Source: Phycisphaerae bacterium (lineage in GTDB: Bacteria; Planctomycetota; Phycisphaerae; Sedimentisphaerales; Anaerobacaceae). From it: 10,217 bases of DNA. The notes below the pieces were generated by a model. The model did not search any database, had not been told where the DNA came from, and was given only the letters and a program-made list of their open reading frames with translations. The position numbers and the translations under genes are program-made. Location: the NCBI GenBank assembly GCA_030602845.1, contig JAUVYZ010000044.1:1-10217 (forward strand). Direction: 5' to 3'. Below are positions 1-6,110 of this stretch, piece by piece (position 1 is the first letter of the stretch; every line of letters begins with the position of its first letter).

Positions 1-155
1 CCAAAAAAACAAACCCAATTCAAACCCAAACAAACCCAATTTGCCAGAGGGTAAAATTGATGCAAAGTGTGTAGTTACAAAGGATTATGAAGAAAAATGC
101 GGATAAGGGCTATGAAAAAACAAAGCCAAAACAAACCCAATCAAACCCAATTTCA
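1..155. repeat. CAAACCCAA-rich dispersed repeat in left-edge intergenic DNA
   Basis: Two clusters of a CAAACCCAA-type unit are visible, at about 7-43 (three units, AAACCCAATT / AAACCCAAAC / AAACCCAATTT) and at about 130-153 (two units). The sequence between them carries a small open frame at 87-242 (51 codons, starting MKKNADKGYEKTKPKQTQ). It has no ribosome binding site and runs straight into the downstream hairpin. Similar short frames rich in K, P, N, Q and T recur, as far as I remember, as spurious hypothetical proteins in planctomycete genomes. I read this as a dispersed non-coding repeat rather than a gene. What the element does is unknown. Confidence 0.5.
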
Positions 156-163
156 ATATCTCA

Positions 164-200
164 CCCAGCCCCTGCCAGGGGTGGGGTTCACGGCTTTTTT
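164..200 (+). terminator. GC-rich hairpin followed by a T-run (possible terminator or leader hairpin)
   Basis: CCCA (164-167) and CCCCT (169-173) can pair with AGGGG (177-181) and TGGG (182-185) around a GCC loop, leaving G168 bulged. A run of six T lies at 195-200, about nine bases past the stem. That gap is long for a classical intrinsic terminator, so it may only be a stable leader hairpin upstream of the DUF4091 gene. If it is a terminator, it would end transcription coming from the left before that gene. Confidence 0.3.
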
Positions 201-276
201 CAATCTTTTAGTTGCGTGCCGGCCTGCACGTTTGTACTATAACAGGCCTACAAAGGACCGAACGATGGCATTTTGC

Positions 277-282
277 TGAGGA
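277..282 (+). promoter_or_regulatory. Ribosome binding site that fixes the DUF4091 start
   Basis: TGAGGA lies 4 bases before ATG 287 and 7 bases before the adjacent ATG 290. The reading frame stays open upstream to a TTG at 212, but that longer version would put 25 polar residues ahead of the signal peptide and has no purine-rich site. One of the two adjacent ATGs is therefore the likely start. Spacing slightly favours 290. Confidence 0.6.
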
Positions 283-286
283 AAAG

Positions 287-1975
287 ATGATGAAAAGATA
301 TGTATGTTGCCTGCTCTGCGGACTGTTCGCCGTAATGGCGGCCGGCAGCGCACAGGCGGATTGGCGTCTCTGGACACTAACGGAGACCAAACGCGTGCTC
401 CGCGATGAGCCGCCCGGTACCGCCGCTTCCGTTAAACTTCAAGCCGCTCGAAATGAGTGGGAAAGCTTCCAGATTCTGCTGCGCTCAGACGTGCCCGTCA
501 AGGCGGTCAACCTCGAGGCCGGAGACCTCACGGGGCCTGCCGGCATCATTCGGTGTGCTGAGGATGCTCGGCTCTACCGCCAGCATCAGCTTGAACTGAC
601 CGTCGGGACGTACCGAAACGATGCGTTCAAACCCGGCTGGTACCCCGACCCGCTGATTCCATTCCGCCATCCGCTGACGCGGAAGCCCTTGAGCCAGGCC
701 GGGCTAAGGGCTGTGCCTTTCGACCTGCCTGCGGGCCAGACCCACGGATTCTGGGTGGACGTGTACGTCCCGGCCGATGCGCGTCCCGGCAAGTATCGCG
801 GCACCTACCGCGTCACAGCCGAGGGCGGAAAGTCCGTCGAGATACCGGTAACGCTGACCGTATGGGACTTTGCCCTGCCGCGCATCTCAACGCTGAAGAC
901 CGCTCTCGGTTCACCCGCACGTCGAATGAGAAGCTACTACCGCGAGCGGGCCAGGGCCGGCAAGGAGAAAGGACCGTCGGACTGGCCGGCGGTCGAGACC
1001 CAGTGTGCCGAGATGCTCACACGCCATCGCATCAACGCCACGCCACCCCCCGGCAGCATTGTGCCGGTAGCCCAGCCGGATGGCTCGTACCGGATTCCTC
1101 CGGAGCAGATCCGCACGCTGAGAGAATTCGTCGACCGCTACCACGTCAACGCTATTATGGTTCCCAGGCCGACCGGCATCGTCAAGGACCCTGAACTCCA
1201 GCGCGAAAAGCTTCACGCCTGGCTGAAGAGTTGGAACCGTGCCGCCGCGGAGTTAAACCGCCCGTATGTGGTCTTCTACACCTATCTCAAAGACGAGCCG
1301 AACGACGAAGAGGCCTACAAGTATGTCCAAAAATGGGGCCGGGCCATCCGCGAGGCCAACTCGGTCGTCAAGGTACTCGTGGTCGAGCAAACATGGACAC
1401 AAAACCAGGCCTGGGGCGACCTCTACGGAGCGATAGACATCTGGTGTCCGCTTTTTCCGCTATTCAAACCAGAAAGCGCCGCCCGACGGCAGGTGCTTGG
1501 CGAAACCATCTGGACCTACACCGCACTTTGCCAGCGCGATAAGACCCCCTGGTGGCACATTGATTATCCGCTGCTCAACTATCGCGTCCCGGCCTGGATT
1601 GCATACCGCTACCGCATTCGCGGCCTGCTCTACTGGGGCGGTATGTCGTACTGGCGACAGGTCGAGGACCCCTGGGCAGACCCGTGGACGTATGGCCGAC
1701 CGGCTCGGGTCTATAACGGCGAGGGAACGCTCGTCTATCCCGGCCGCGCGGTGGGCTGTGACGGAATTGCCCCCAGCCTGCGTCTGAAGGCCCTGCGAGA
1801 CTCCGTCGAGGACTATGAGTACCTGGCCATCCTCGAACGTTTGGGACTTGCCGCCCAAGCCGAGAAAGTCCTCCTGCCGCTGGCGGACTCCTGGTTCCAG
1901 TGGGAAGCGGACCCCACGGCTTACCAAAAGGCTCGGGCCAAATTGGCCAGGATGATTGTCGCCGCCGGGAAATAG
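287..1975 (+). CDS. Secreted DUF4091 domain protein, glycoside-hydrolase-like
   Basis: The product (562 residues from ATG 287) begins with a clear Sec signal peptide: MMKR, a hydrophobic stretch, then a probable cut after AQA near residue 24. An N-terminal beta-rich region follows (about 25-195), with the AARNEWESFQI segment typical of proteins that carry a C-terminal DUF4091. The middle looks like a TIM barrel: YVVFYTYLKDEPN holds the D-E-P motif where the acid residue of such barrels usually sits, and GLLYWGGMSYW is a late barrel strand. The end, LRDSVEDYEYLAILERLG, is the hallmark of DUF4091. Proteins of this family are regarded as putative glycosidases, mostly without a known substrate. 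The gene stands alone on the plus strand, convergent with the minus-strand glycan locus. Family assignment is confident; the reaction and substrate are not known. Confidence 0.85.
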   Translation: MMKRYVCCLLCGLFAVMAAGSAQADWRLWTLTETKRVLRDEPPGTAASVKLQAARNEWESFQILLRSDVPVKAVNLEAGDLTGPAGIIRCAEDARLYRQHQLELTVGTYRNDAFKPGWYPDPLIPFRHPLTRKPLSQAGLRAVPFDLPAGQTHGFWVDVYVPADARPGKYRGTYRVTAEGGKSVEIPVTLTVWDFALPRISTLKTALGSPARRMRSYYRERARAGKEKGPSDWPAVETQCAEMLTRHRINATPPPGSIVPVAQPDGSYRIPPEQIRTLREFVDRYHVNAIMVPRPTGIVKDPELQREKLHAWLKSWNRAAAELNRPYVVFYTYLKDEPNDEEAYKYVQKWGRAIREANSVVKVLVVEQTWTQNQAWGDLYGAIDIWCPLFPLFKPESAARRQVLGETIWTYTALCQRDKTPWWHIDYPLLNYRVPAWIAYRYRIRGLLYWGGMSYWRQVEDPWADPWTYGRPARVYNGEGTLVYPGRAVGCDGIAPSLRLKALRDSVEDYEYLAILERLGLAAQAEKVLLPLADSWFQWEADPTAYQKARAKLARMIVAAGK

Positions 1976-2025
1976 GGAGCCTGTCCCTCTCTCAGCAACT
2001 CGAAAAAAAGCAATACACGATTCCC

Positions 2026-2088
2026 GCATCGAGCATCCAGCATCGAGTATCGAGTATCGAGTATCGAGAATCGAGAATCAAGCATCGA
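2026..2088. repeat. Nine-unit heptanucleotide tandem array (GCATCGA type)
   Basis: Nine contiguous 7-bp units in one phase read GCATCGA, GCATCCA, GCATCGA, GTATCGA x3, GAATCGA, GAATCAA, GCATCGA. Most changes fall at the second base (C, T or A), and the ATCGA core is held. The array sits in the convergent spacer between the DUF4091 gene (ends 1975) and the hydrolase gene (ends 2094) and nearly touches the latter's stop codon. Heptameric short tandem repeats of this style are known from cyanobacteria (STRR elements). Their role is unclear there and here. No terminator is visible in the spacer. Confidence 0.85.
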
Positions 2089-2093
2089 GATTC

Positions 2094-4022
2094 TCACATC
2101 CCCGACACATAATAGCCCATCGGCTCGACCTCTCTGCCGTCGAGCAGGCGGTAGGTTTTGTCGCCGAAGTTGACAGTAATCGTAATGCCGTTCGCGAACG
2201 TCGTTCGCTGAACATTCCTGTCCGCCGTAAGGAAGCGATGGTCGGTCATCTCGGCGCAAGCCACGGCGCGGGCCACGGGGCATACGTTCTTATAGCTCTG
2301 AACGAAGCGGGCCTCGTTCTGCTTCCATATCCGGCGGTTGAACATGAACATCGGCGGCGTGCCGTAGAGAACGTTGAAAAGGTCCCGCTTGTCCCACAAC
2401 GCAGGCAGCTTATTATTATAATCACCCCAGTACCACTGTGCCACGACGCAGTCGTGATAAACCAGCTCCCAGAGCGGCAGTCGGTACTTATGGCCTACCT
2501 GAAACTTGGCCACTCGCTCCGGAACCTCGTCCCATACCTTTATCATATTTCGCCCGGCTTCGGGCACCCGATATGGCCCGAGACTCAGCATCCCCTCGAA
2601 GTAGTGAACATACGGCACAGCCGCATCGTGTCCCGTCTCGGTGCCCGTAACCAGTTTCATCTCCTCGGACATAAAACGCAGCAGTTCCATCTTCCAGTGC
2701 CGGCTCTCGCTGCGGGTCATCGGATGGTCGCCGTGGTAGCATTCGCGCCACGGCGAGGCTGTCGTCGTATCAATGAAGCGACAGCGATAAGGATGGCTCT
2801 TCAGTTCGCCGGGCACCCGCTGCCGGGCAAACTTCAGCGCCTGCTTGTCGCACAGCACACCACAGGGATACATCTCGCCGTCCTTTCCTTTAACGCGCCA
2901 TCCCTTGCGCCAGTTACCGTTTTTATCGAGCATAATGTCCTTTGGCCAGCCCGCCTGGGTCCAGTCGGGATGCACTCGGCGAAGCTTTTGTTTCACTATC
3001 TCCGGGTCCATCAGGTCCTGGTAGATGTCGTAGCGGCTCGTCAGGACGCCCTCCATCTCGTTCATCGCCTTGATGACCGCCGCCGGCCTGCGGTGGCTCC
3101 ACAGAATCCGCTCGATGCCGAGCAATTTCATCTCCCGAACTATGGCAAGGCCGTCCCTCTCCCAGCACCAGACGTTCACCGCCCCGATAAGCAAATCCAC
3201 GTTTGCGTTTTCTTTGCGTTTTTGCTTTAGTGTTTTGAGCAAACCTGCCTTTTTTGCATAAGAGCGATAGCGTTTGCAAATGGCGACGTGTCCCCCTTTG
3301 TCAAAGAATATGTAGCGAAGCCGACGCGTATAGCCAAAGTATCCTTTCTGTGACTGCCACTGCGGCGCAACGCAGAGCTTGTCGTCTATTCGCTGTATGC
3401 GAATGGCAGCATCGTCGGGCGTCTCAATAATGGCCGTATGTCCTCGCTTGCCGTCCGTCACTCCCCAGAAAGCCATACATATCCCGTGCCCGCCGTAAGC
3501 AGAAAGCCACCGCGTCTTGATGCTTTTGTCCTCGACCGAGTACGAAATCCCTTCATTCATAGGCACCACCAAATAGGTGCCGCTGTCGGTTACAAACGGA
3601 TGCGGAAAACCCAGTGACCATTTCAGGTTGCCCTCCGCTGAAAGCGTAAGGATAAACTCCGGATTGTCTCCGTCCAACTGAAGTTTCATTTGGACATCAA
3701 TGCCCAATCCAGGTTGACGCCAGGTAATCTCGATACCATCTGCGACCTTTCGGCTTTGGCTCACTTCGCCTTTGGTCAGAGACTTCTGTCGCCAAATCTG
3801 CCCCGTGCGCTTGTCGGTTACCGACAGGGTTGCATCAGTGGTATCAAGCGTAACTGAGATCGCAGCATTGCTGATAGAGAGCTTCTCCGCCGCTGCCTCA
3901 CAACAGCAGCACAACGACAGCGCAATGAACAACCCAGCACCAAAAGGGCTGTTCTTGAGGTCGCTTTTTTTAACCTTCGGCGAAGCCTTTTGGTGCTGGG
4001 CTTTTTGGCAAGTGCTTATCAT
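2094..4022 (-). CDS. Exported glycoside hydrolase resembling the GH101/GH129/DUF5696 group
   Basis: The product has 642 residues. A long basic N-terminus (1-25) precedes a hydrophobic segment (about 26-45) holding four Cys in a row followed by EAAAEK, which looks like a signal peptide. A beta-sandwich-like N-terminal domain (about 46-250) leads to a barrel region (about 270-560) and a short C-terminal beta region (about 600-642). Candidate catalytic residues are D418 in CRFIDTTTASP and E462 in TGTETGHDAAVPYVHYFEG, with HPMTRSESR between them. An Asp nucleophile and a Glu acid/base about 30-45 residues apart is the arrangement of retaining GH101 and GH129 alpha-N-acetylgalactosaminidases. No other ATG lies between 4022 and the hydrophobic segment. 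An AAAAGG lies 6 bases upstream of the start. The oxidoreductase gene at 4055-5074 ends 32 bases upstream, so the two are probably cotranscribed. The class is likely; the exact substrate is inference. Confidence 0.65.
   Translation of the reverse strand: MISTCQKAQHQKASPKVKKSDLKNSPFGAGLFIALSLCCCCEAAAEKLSISNAAISVTLDTTDATLSVTDKRTGQIWRQKSLTKGEVSQSRKVADGIEITWRQPGLGIDVQMKLQLDGDNPEFILTLSAEGNLKWSLGFPHPFVTDSGTYLVVPMNEGISYSVEDKSIKTRWLSAYGGHGICMAFWGVTDGKRGHTAIIETPDDAAIRIQRIDDKLCVAPQWQSQKGYFGYTRRLRYIFFDKGGHVAICKRYRSYAKKAGLLKTLKQKRKENANVDLLIGAVNVWCWERDGLAIVREMKLLGIERILWSHRRPAAVIKAMNEMEGVLTSRYDIYQDLMDPEIVKQKLRRVHPDWTQAGWPKDIMLDKNGNWRKGWRVKGKDGEMYPCGVLCDKQALKFARQRVPGELKSHPYRCRFIDTTTASPWRECYHGDHPMTRSESRHWKMELLRFMSEEMKLVTGTETGHDAAVPYVHYFEGMLSLGPYRVPEAGRNMIKVWDEVPERVAKFQVGHKYRLPLWELVYHDCVVAQWYWGDYNNKLPALWDKRDLFNVLYGTPPMFMFNRRIWKQNEARFVQSYKNVCPVARAVACAEMTDHRFLTADRNVQRTTFANGITITVNFGDKTYRLLDGREVEPMGYYVSGM
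3933..4000. repeat. 15-bp perfect inverted repeat inside the hydrolase 5' coding region
   Basis: CCCAGCACCAAAAGG (3933-3947) is exactly reverse-complemented at 3986-4000, with 38 bases between. Both arms lie in the first 30 codons of the hydrolase gene, 23-90 bases after its ATG, around the region coding for the charged N-terminus and the start of the signal peptide. In the mRNA it could fold into a long-loop hairpin near the translation start. It could also be chance or a trace of a small inverted duplication. Confidence 0.7.
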
Positions 4023-4054
4023 TAAACGCCTTTTCGTTTTGAGGCACGTTCAGC

Positions 4055-5074
4055 TTACCTTTTCAAACGGCCTTTGCGGCGAACCTCGTTATACTTTTTA
4101 GCTTTTTCGATTACCGATTTAAGAGAAACAGCAGCTCCGCCTTTGGTTTTGGATTCATCTGCAGCGGACATAAATGCGAAAATCTCAATCGTTTCTTCCG
4201 CCGGCACAGGTGCTTTACCGGTCTTGAAAAATTTGACGATTTCATCCACAAGAGGCCCATAGCCGGCATATTTGCCGCTTTGGGCTATGCCTTTTGAGCC
4301 GAAGATTGTCGCGCCGTAGCCGGTCTTTCCTTTTCGCAGTCCCCGGAAAGTACCGATACGTCCGCCCTGCCAGGTGCCGACGACGAACTCGTAGTTCTTT
4401 GTCCGGACGCGCGTTACGGTTTGACAGCCGGTGCCCATTACCGTAAAGAGCATCTCGACGCCGTGGACGCCGTACCAGTAGAGGTCGGGGTGGTGCTCTT
4501 CGAGACTGCAGGGGCCGTAGGCGTCGCAGCCGAGCACATCGCCGACCTGCCCCTTTTCCCCGAGATCGATGACACCCGGCGTGAAGCGCAAAGAAGAGCT
4601 CGACCAGCACGGCACGTTATTTTTCCTGGCGAGCCGGAATATCTCAAGCACGTCCGCCAGACTGCCGGCCATTGGTTTGTCGATAAAGACGGGTTTTTTT
4701 GCCGCAATCACGGGCTTGACCTGCTCCAGATGAGGCCGACCATCAACGCTCTCCAGCAGTACCCCGTCAACCTTTTGGCAGAGTTCTTCGATGCTGTCAA
4801 CAATTTCCACGCCGTACTTGTCCCGGAGTTCCCGGGTAAACTTTTCGACCCGGCTCACCGAAATATTAATATCGGGCGAACCGCCGGGATAGCCGGCAAC
4901 AACCTTACAGCCATATTTCTTTTCGGCCTTATTAATAAGCCCGGTAAAGGCCGTAACATGTGAAGTGTCGAGGCCGATTATACCGAGACGAAAAACTTTT
5001 TCTTCGGCCTGGGTATTTAGCGACAGCGTAAGAAACACAGTTATTAAAACTATCAACACAATGGTCCGATTCAT
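4055..5074 (-). CDS. Exported Gfo/Idh/MocA family oxidoreductase (DKP type)
   Basis: The product has 339 residues and starts with a Sec-type signal peptide (MNRT, a hydrophobic run, then TQAEE near residue 24) with no twin arginine. The Rossmann domain begins at FRLGIIGLDTSH (28-39). GLDTSH replaces the usual GxGxxG, a variant I associate with one branch of this family. FIDKP (130-134) is the counterpart of the usual EKP motif and keeps its lysine (K133). YGVHGVEMLF holds the C-domain histidine (H204). Members use a nicotinamide cofactor to oxidise or reduce sugars and cyclitols; the substrate here cannot be told. GGAGG lies 7 bases before ATG 5074, a strong ribosome binding site. The gene is followed after 32 bases by the glycoside hydrolase, which suggests a shared role in glycan use. 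Confidence 0.85.
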   Translation of the reverse strand: MNRTIVLIVLITVFLTLSLNTQAEEKVFRLGIIGLDTSHVTAFTGLINKAEKKYGCKVVAGYPGGSPDINISVSRVEKFTRELRDKYGVEIVDSIEELCQKVDGVLLESVDGRPHLEQVKPVIAAKKPVFIDKPMAGSLADVLEIFRLARKNNVPCWSSSSLRFTPGVIDLGEKGQVGDVLGCDAYGPCSLEEHHPDLYWYGVHGVEMLFTVMGTGCQTVTRVRTKNYEFVVGTWQGGRIGTFRGLRKGKTGYGATIFGSKGIAQSGKYAGYGPLVDEIVKFFKTGKAPVPAEETIEIFAFMSAADESKTKGGAAVSLKSVIEKAKKYNEVRRKGRLKR

Positions 5075-5130
5075 AATTACACCTCCATTAACATTTACAT
5101 TCTTTCCGATGCCCCAGCCGTTTGTTTAGC

Positions 5131-5149
5131 CGTCGCCGGCACGGCGACG
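5131..5149. other. Perfect 8-bp hairpin with GCA loop
   Basis: CGTCGCCG (5131-5138) and CGGCGACG (5142-5149) pair perfectly around a GCA loop. The hairpin lies 57 bases upstream of the 4055-5074 start in the mRNA sense. No T-run follows it on either strand, so it does not look like an intrinsic terminator. It may affect transcript stability or be part of a dispersed repeat shared with the neighbouring hairpin at 5183-5201. Confidence 0.55.
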
Positions 5150-5162
5150 TAACACGAAAATG

Positions 5163-5267
5163 TCATTGCGGATGGGTGGCAGCCTCAAGCGCAGCTTGGG
5201 GATGGCCCGGCCCATACTGAGGAATCTTCATCAGTTCACCTTTTCGATAGCGGTCAAATCCAAACGT
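5163..5267 (-). pseudogene. Leftover 3' end of a Gfo/Idh/MocA oxidoreductase gene
   Basis: Read on the minus strand from about 5267 down to a TGA at 5163-5165, this stretch encodes TFGFDRYRKGELMKIPQYGP and then HPQAALEAATHPQ. The segment RKGELMKIPQY matches RKGGLMKIPQY at the C-terminus of the intact oxidoreductase encoded at 6111-7397. The bases agree at 32 of 34 positions (5213-5246 against 6125-6158). No start codon or upstream domain remains: the frame is closed by a TAA at 5274-5276, inside the 3' end of the next small gene. The tail HPQAALEAATHPQ has no counterpart in the intact gene, and CCTCAAGC/GCTTGGGG (5183-5190 and 5194-5201) within it form a hairpin with a GCA loop, so this part may be a repeat fused to the remnant. 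Confidence 0.65.
5213..5246. repeat. 34-bp direct repeat, left copy (partner 6125-6158)
   Basis: Bases 5213-5246 match 6125-6158 at 32 of 34 positions, 912 bp apart. The right copy is the coding end of the oxidoreductase at 6111-7397 and the left copy lies in the oxidoreductase remnant. Of the two differences, one is a silent third-position change (CCT/CCC) and the other changes Glu to Gly. The two small membrane-protein genes lie wholly between the copies. Confidence 0.85.
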
Positions 5268-5638
5268 TAATAATTAAAGCTGTTAATAAAATGGATAAAA
5301 GCGCAAAAGATGCTAAATAACGCTGCAACTATGCCTAATATAGCTATGATCACCCCTCCCTCCTTGGTTCGACTCAAGGTTCTTCGTATTAAAGCTGCAA
5401 TGCCTAATATAATGGATAGCGGAACCAAAATCACATAAAGGGCGTTGACAAGGGGACCAATCCCAAAGAGTTCACCCGTGTAAAATGCAAGGGGAATTGT
5501 AAGTATGCCAAAGATCAACGAGGCAATGGCGAGACGGCTCGTTTTTTTTCTGTAGTTTTCTTGAATCACAGCCTTGGAGGAGGTCTCGTCCACTTGTGCT
5601 TCGTTTAAGCTTTTATTGTTAGTATTTGGCTTGCCCAT
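5267..5638 (-). CDS. Small DUF4190-like membrane protein
   Basis: The product has 123 residues. A polar N-terminus (1-32, rich in N, K, E and S) is followed by three hydrophobic segments: about 36-54 (SRLAIASLIFGIL), about 60-85 (LVNALYVILVPLSIILGIAALI) and about 95-117 (GVIIAILGIVAALFSIFCAFI). The pattern SRLAIxSLIxGI, then IILGIAALIRR, then GxxIAILGI is that of the DUF4190 family, whose function is unknown. AGAAGG lies 8 bases before ATG 5638. The gene follows the other small membrane-protein gene after 64 bases. Both are visibly richer in A and T than the glycan genes and have no evident sugar-metabolism role, which suggests a separate origin. Confidence 0.7.
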   Translation of the reverse strand: MGKPNTNNKSLNEAQVDETSSKAVIQENYRKKTSRLAIASLIFGILTIPLAFYTGELFGIGPLVNALYVILVPLSIILGIAALIRRTLSRTKEGGVIIAILGIVAALFSIFCAFIHFINSFNY

Positions 5639-5663
5639 AAATAAAACCTTCTTTTCCTGCCTT

Positions 5664-5689
5664 GGTTATTATCTGAAATTTTGCTGCTT
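5664..5689. repeat. 26-bp leader repeat, copy 1 (partner 6043-6068)
   Basis: Bases 5664-5689 match 6043-6068 at 24 of 26 positions, including an 18-base identical core (TCTGAAATTTTGCTGCTT on the plus strand). This copy lies 26 bases upstream of the start of the DUF4190-like gene. The partner copy lies directly before the next small membrane-protein gene. The repeat could be a shared promoter or leader, or a recombination site bounding a one-gene unit of 379 bp. Confidence 0.8.
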
Positions 5690-5702
5690 AGAGACAATTA
5701 CA

Positions 5703-6041
5703 CTAATGCATTATCCTATCGAATAGGTTTAGGATAGACCAATGGGTTAAGACTGAAGCAGATAAAGCAAGCACCAAAACAGATAGAATTTTCTTTATTA
5801 TCCGTATCGTTTCATTCTTAGGACGCCAAAATTTCATGCCAATAATCCAGATGGCATCCAATGCCAAAATAGAAAAGAAACACAGAGGATTAAGAAACCC
5901 AACTGGCATATAACGATTGATTGGTTTGCCTAGCAATAATATTCCTCCACCATAGACTACAATTGCCACTATTCCGAGAAAAACAATCTCACAAGCGCGT
6001 TCAAAACGGTCTACCGGACTTTTCTGCTCATTATCCTGCAT
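5703..6041 (-). CDS. Small three-helix membrane protein of unknown function
   Basis: The product has 112 residues. A charged N-terminus (MQDNEQKSPVDRFER) is followed by three likely membrane segments: about 18-37 (IVFLGIVAIVVYGGGILLLG), about 48-67 (FLNPLCFFSILALDAIWIIG) and about 82-105 (IIKKILSVLVLALSASVLTHWSIL). I do not recognise a family. No clear Shine-Dalgarno site precedes ATG 6041; the start codon sits one base beyond the end of the 26-bp repeat (6043-6068). The gene lies 69 bases downstream of the intact oxidoreductase in the same direction, so it may be read through from that operon or have its own promoter in the repeat. The DNA is AT-richer than the flanking glycan genes. Confidence 0.65.
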   Translation of the reverse strand: MQDNEQKSPVDRFERACEIVFLGIVAIVVYGGGILLLGKPINRYMPVGFLNPLCFFSILALDAIWIIGMKFWRPKNETIRIIKKILSVLVLALSASVLTHWSILNLFDRIMH

Positions 6042-6042
6042 C

Positions 6043-6068
6043 GGCTATTGTCTGAAATTTTGCTGCTT
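6043..6068. repeat. 26-bp leader repeat, copy 2 (partner 5664-5689)
   Basis: This is the second copy of the repeat found before the DUF4190-like gene, here placed immediately upstream of ATG 6041. At its outer end GCTGC (6062-6066) and GCAGC (6070-6074) form a small perfect hairpin with a TTT loop, which the other copy lacks because it diverges after 5689. Confidence 0.8.
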
Positions 6069-6110
6069 TGCAGCATAGTTAAGAATTATAACTCAAGTTT
6101 TAGCTGCGGC

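Noticed and set aside
97..279. 60-codon plus-strand open frame at the left edge
   Set aside because: It reads through the CAAACCCAA repeat and the hairpin, has no ribosome binding site, and looks like repeat-derived text rather than a protein.
212..286. Longer TTG start for the DUF4091 protein
   Set aside because: It has no ribosome binding site and would place 25 polar residues before a clean signal peptide. TGAGGA sits correctly for ATG 287 or 290.
2026..2088. CRISPR array
   Set aside because: Units are 7 bp, contiguous and without spacers, and there are no cas genes.
1956..3230. A 424-codon open frame on the plus strand across the end of the DUF4091 gene, the heptad array and the hydrolase gene
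   Set aside because: It lies antisense to the well-supported hydrolase gene, begins inside the DUF4091 gene, runs through the heptad repeat, and resembles no protein family. GC-rich codon use on the other strand explains its length.
5267..6110. Integron gene-cassette array
   Set aside because: The 26-bp repeats lie upstream of the genes and show no clear attC core pair (RYYYAAC/GTTRRRY) or extended palindrome, and no integrase gene is present. Only the repeat-bounded geometry is kept, as a finding.
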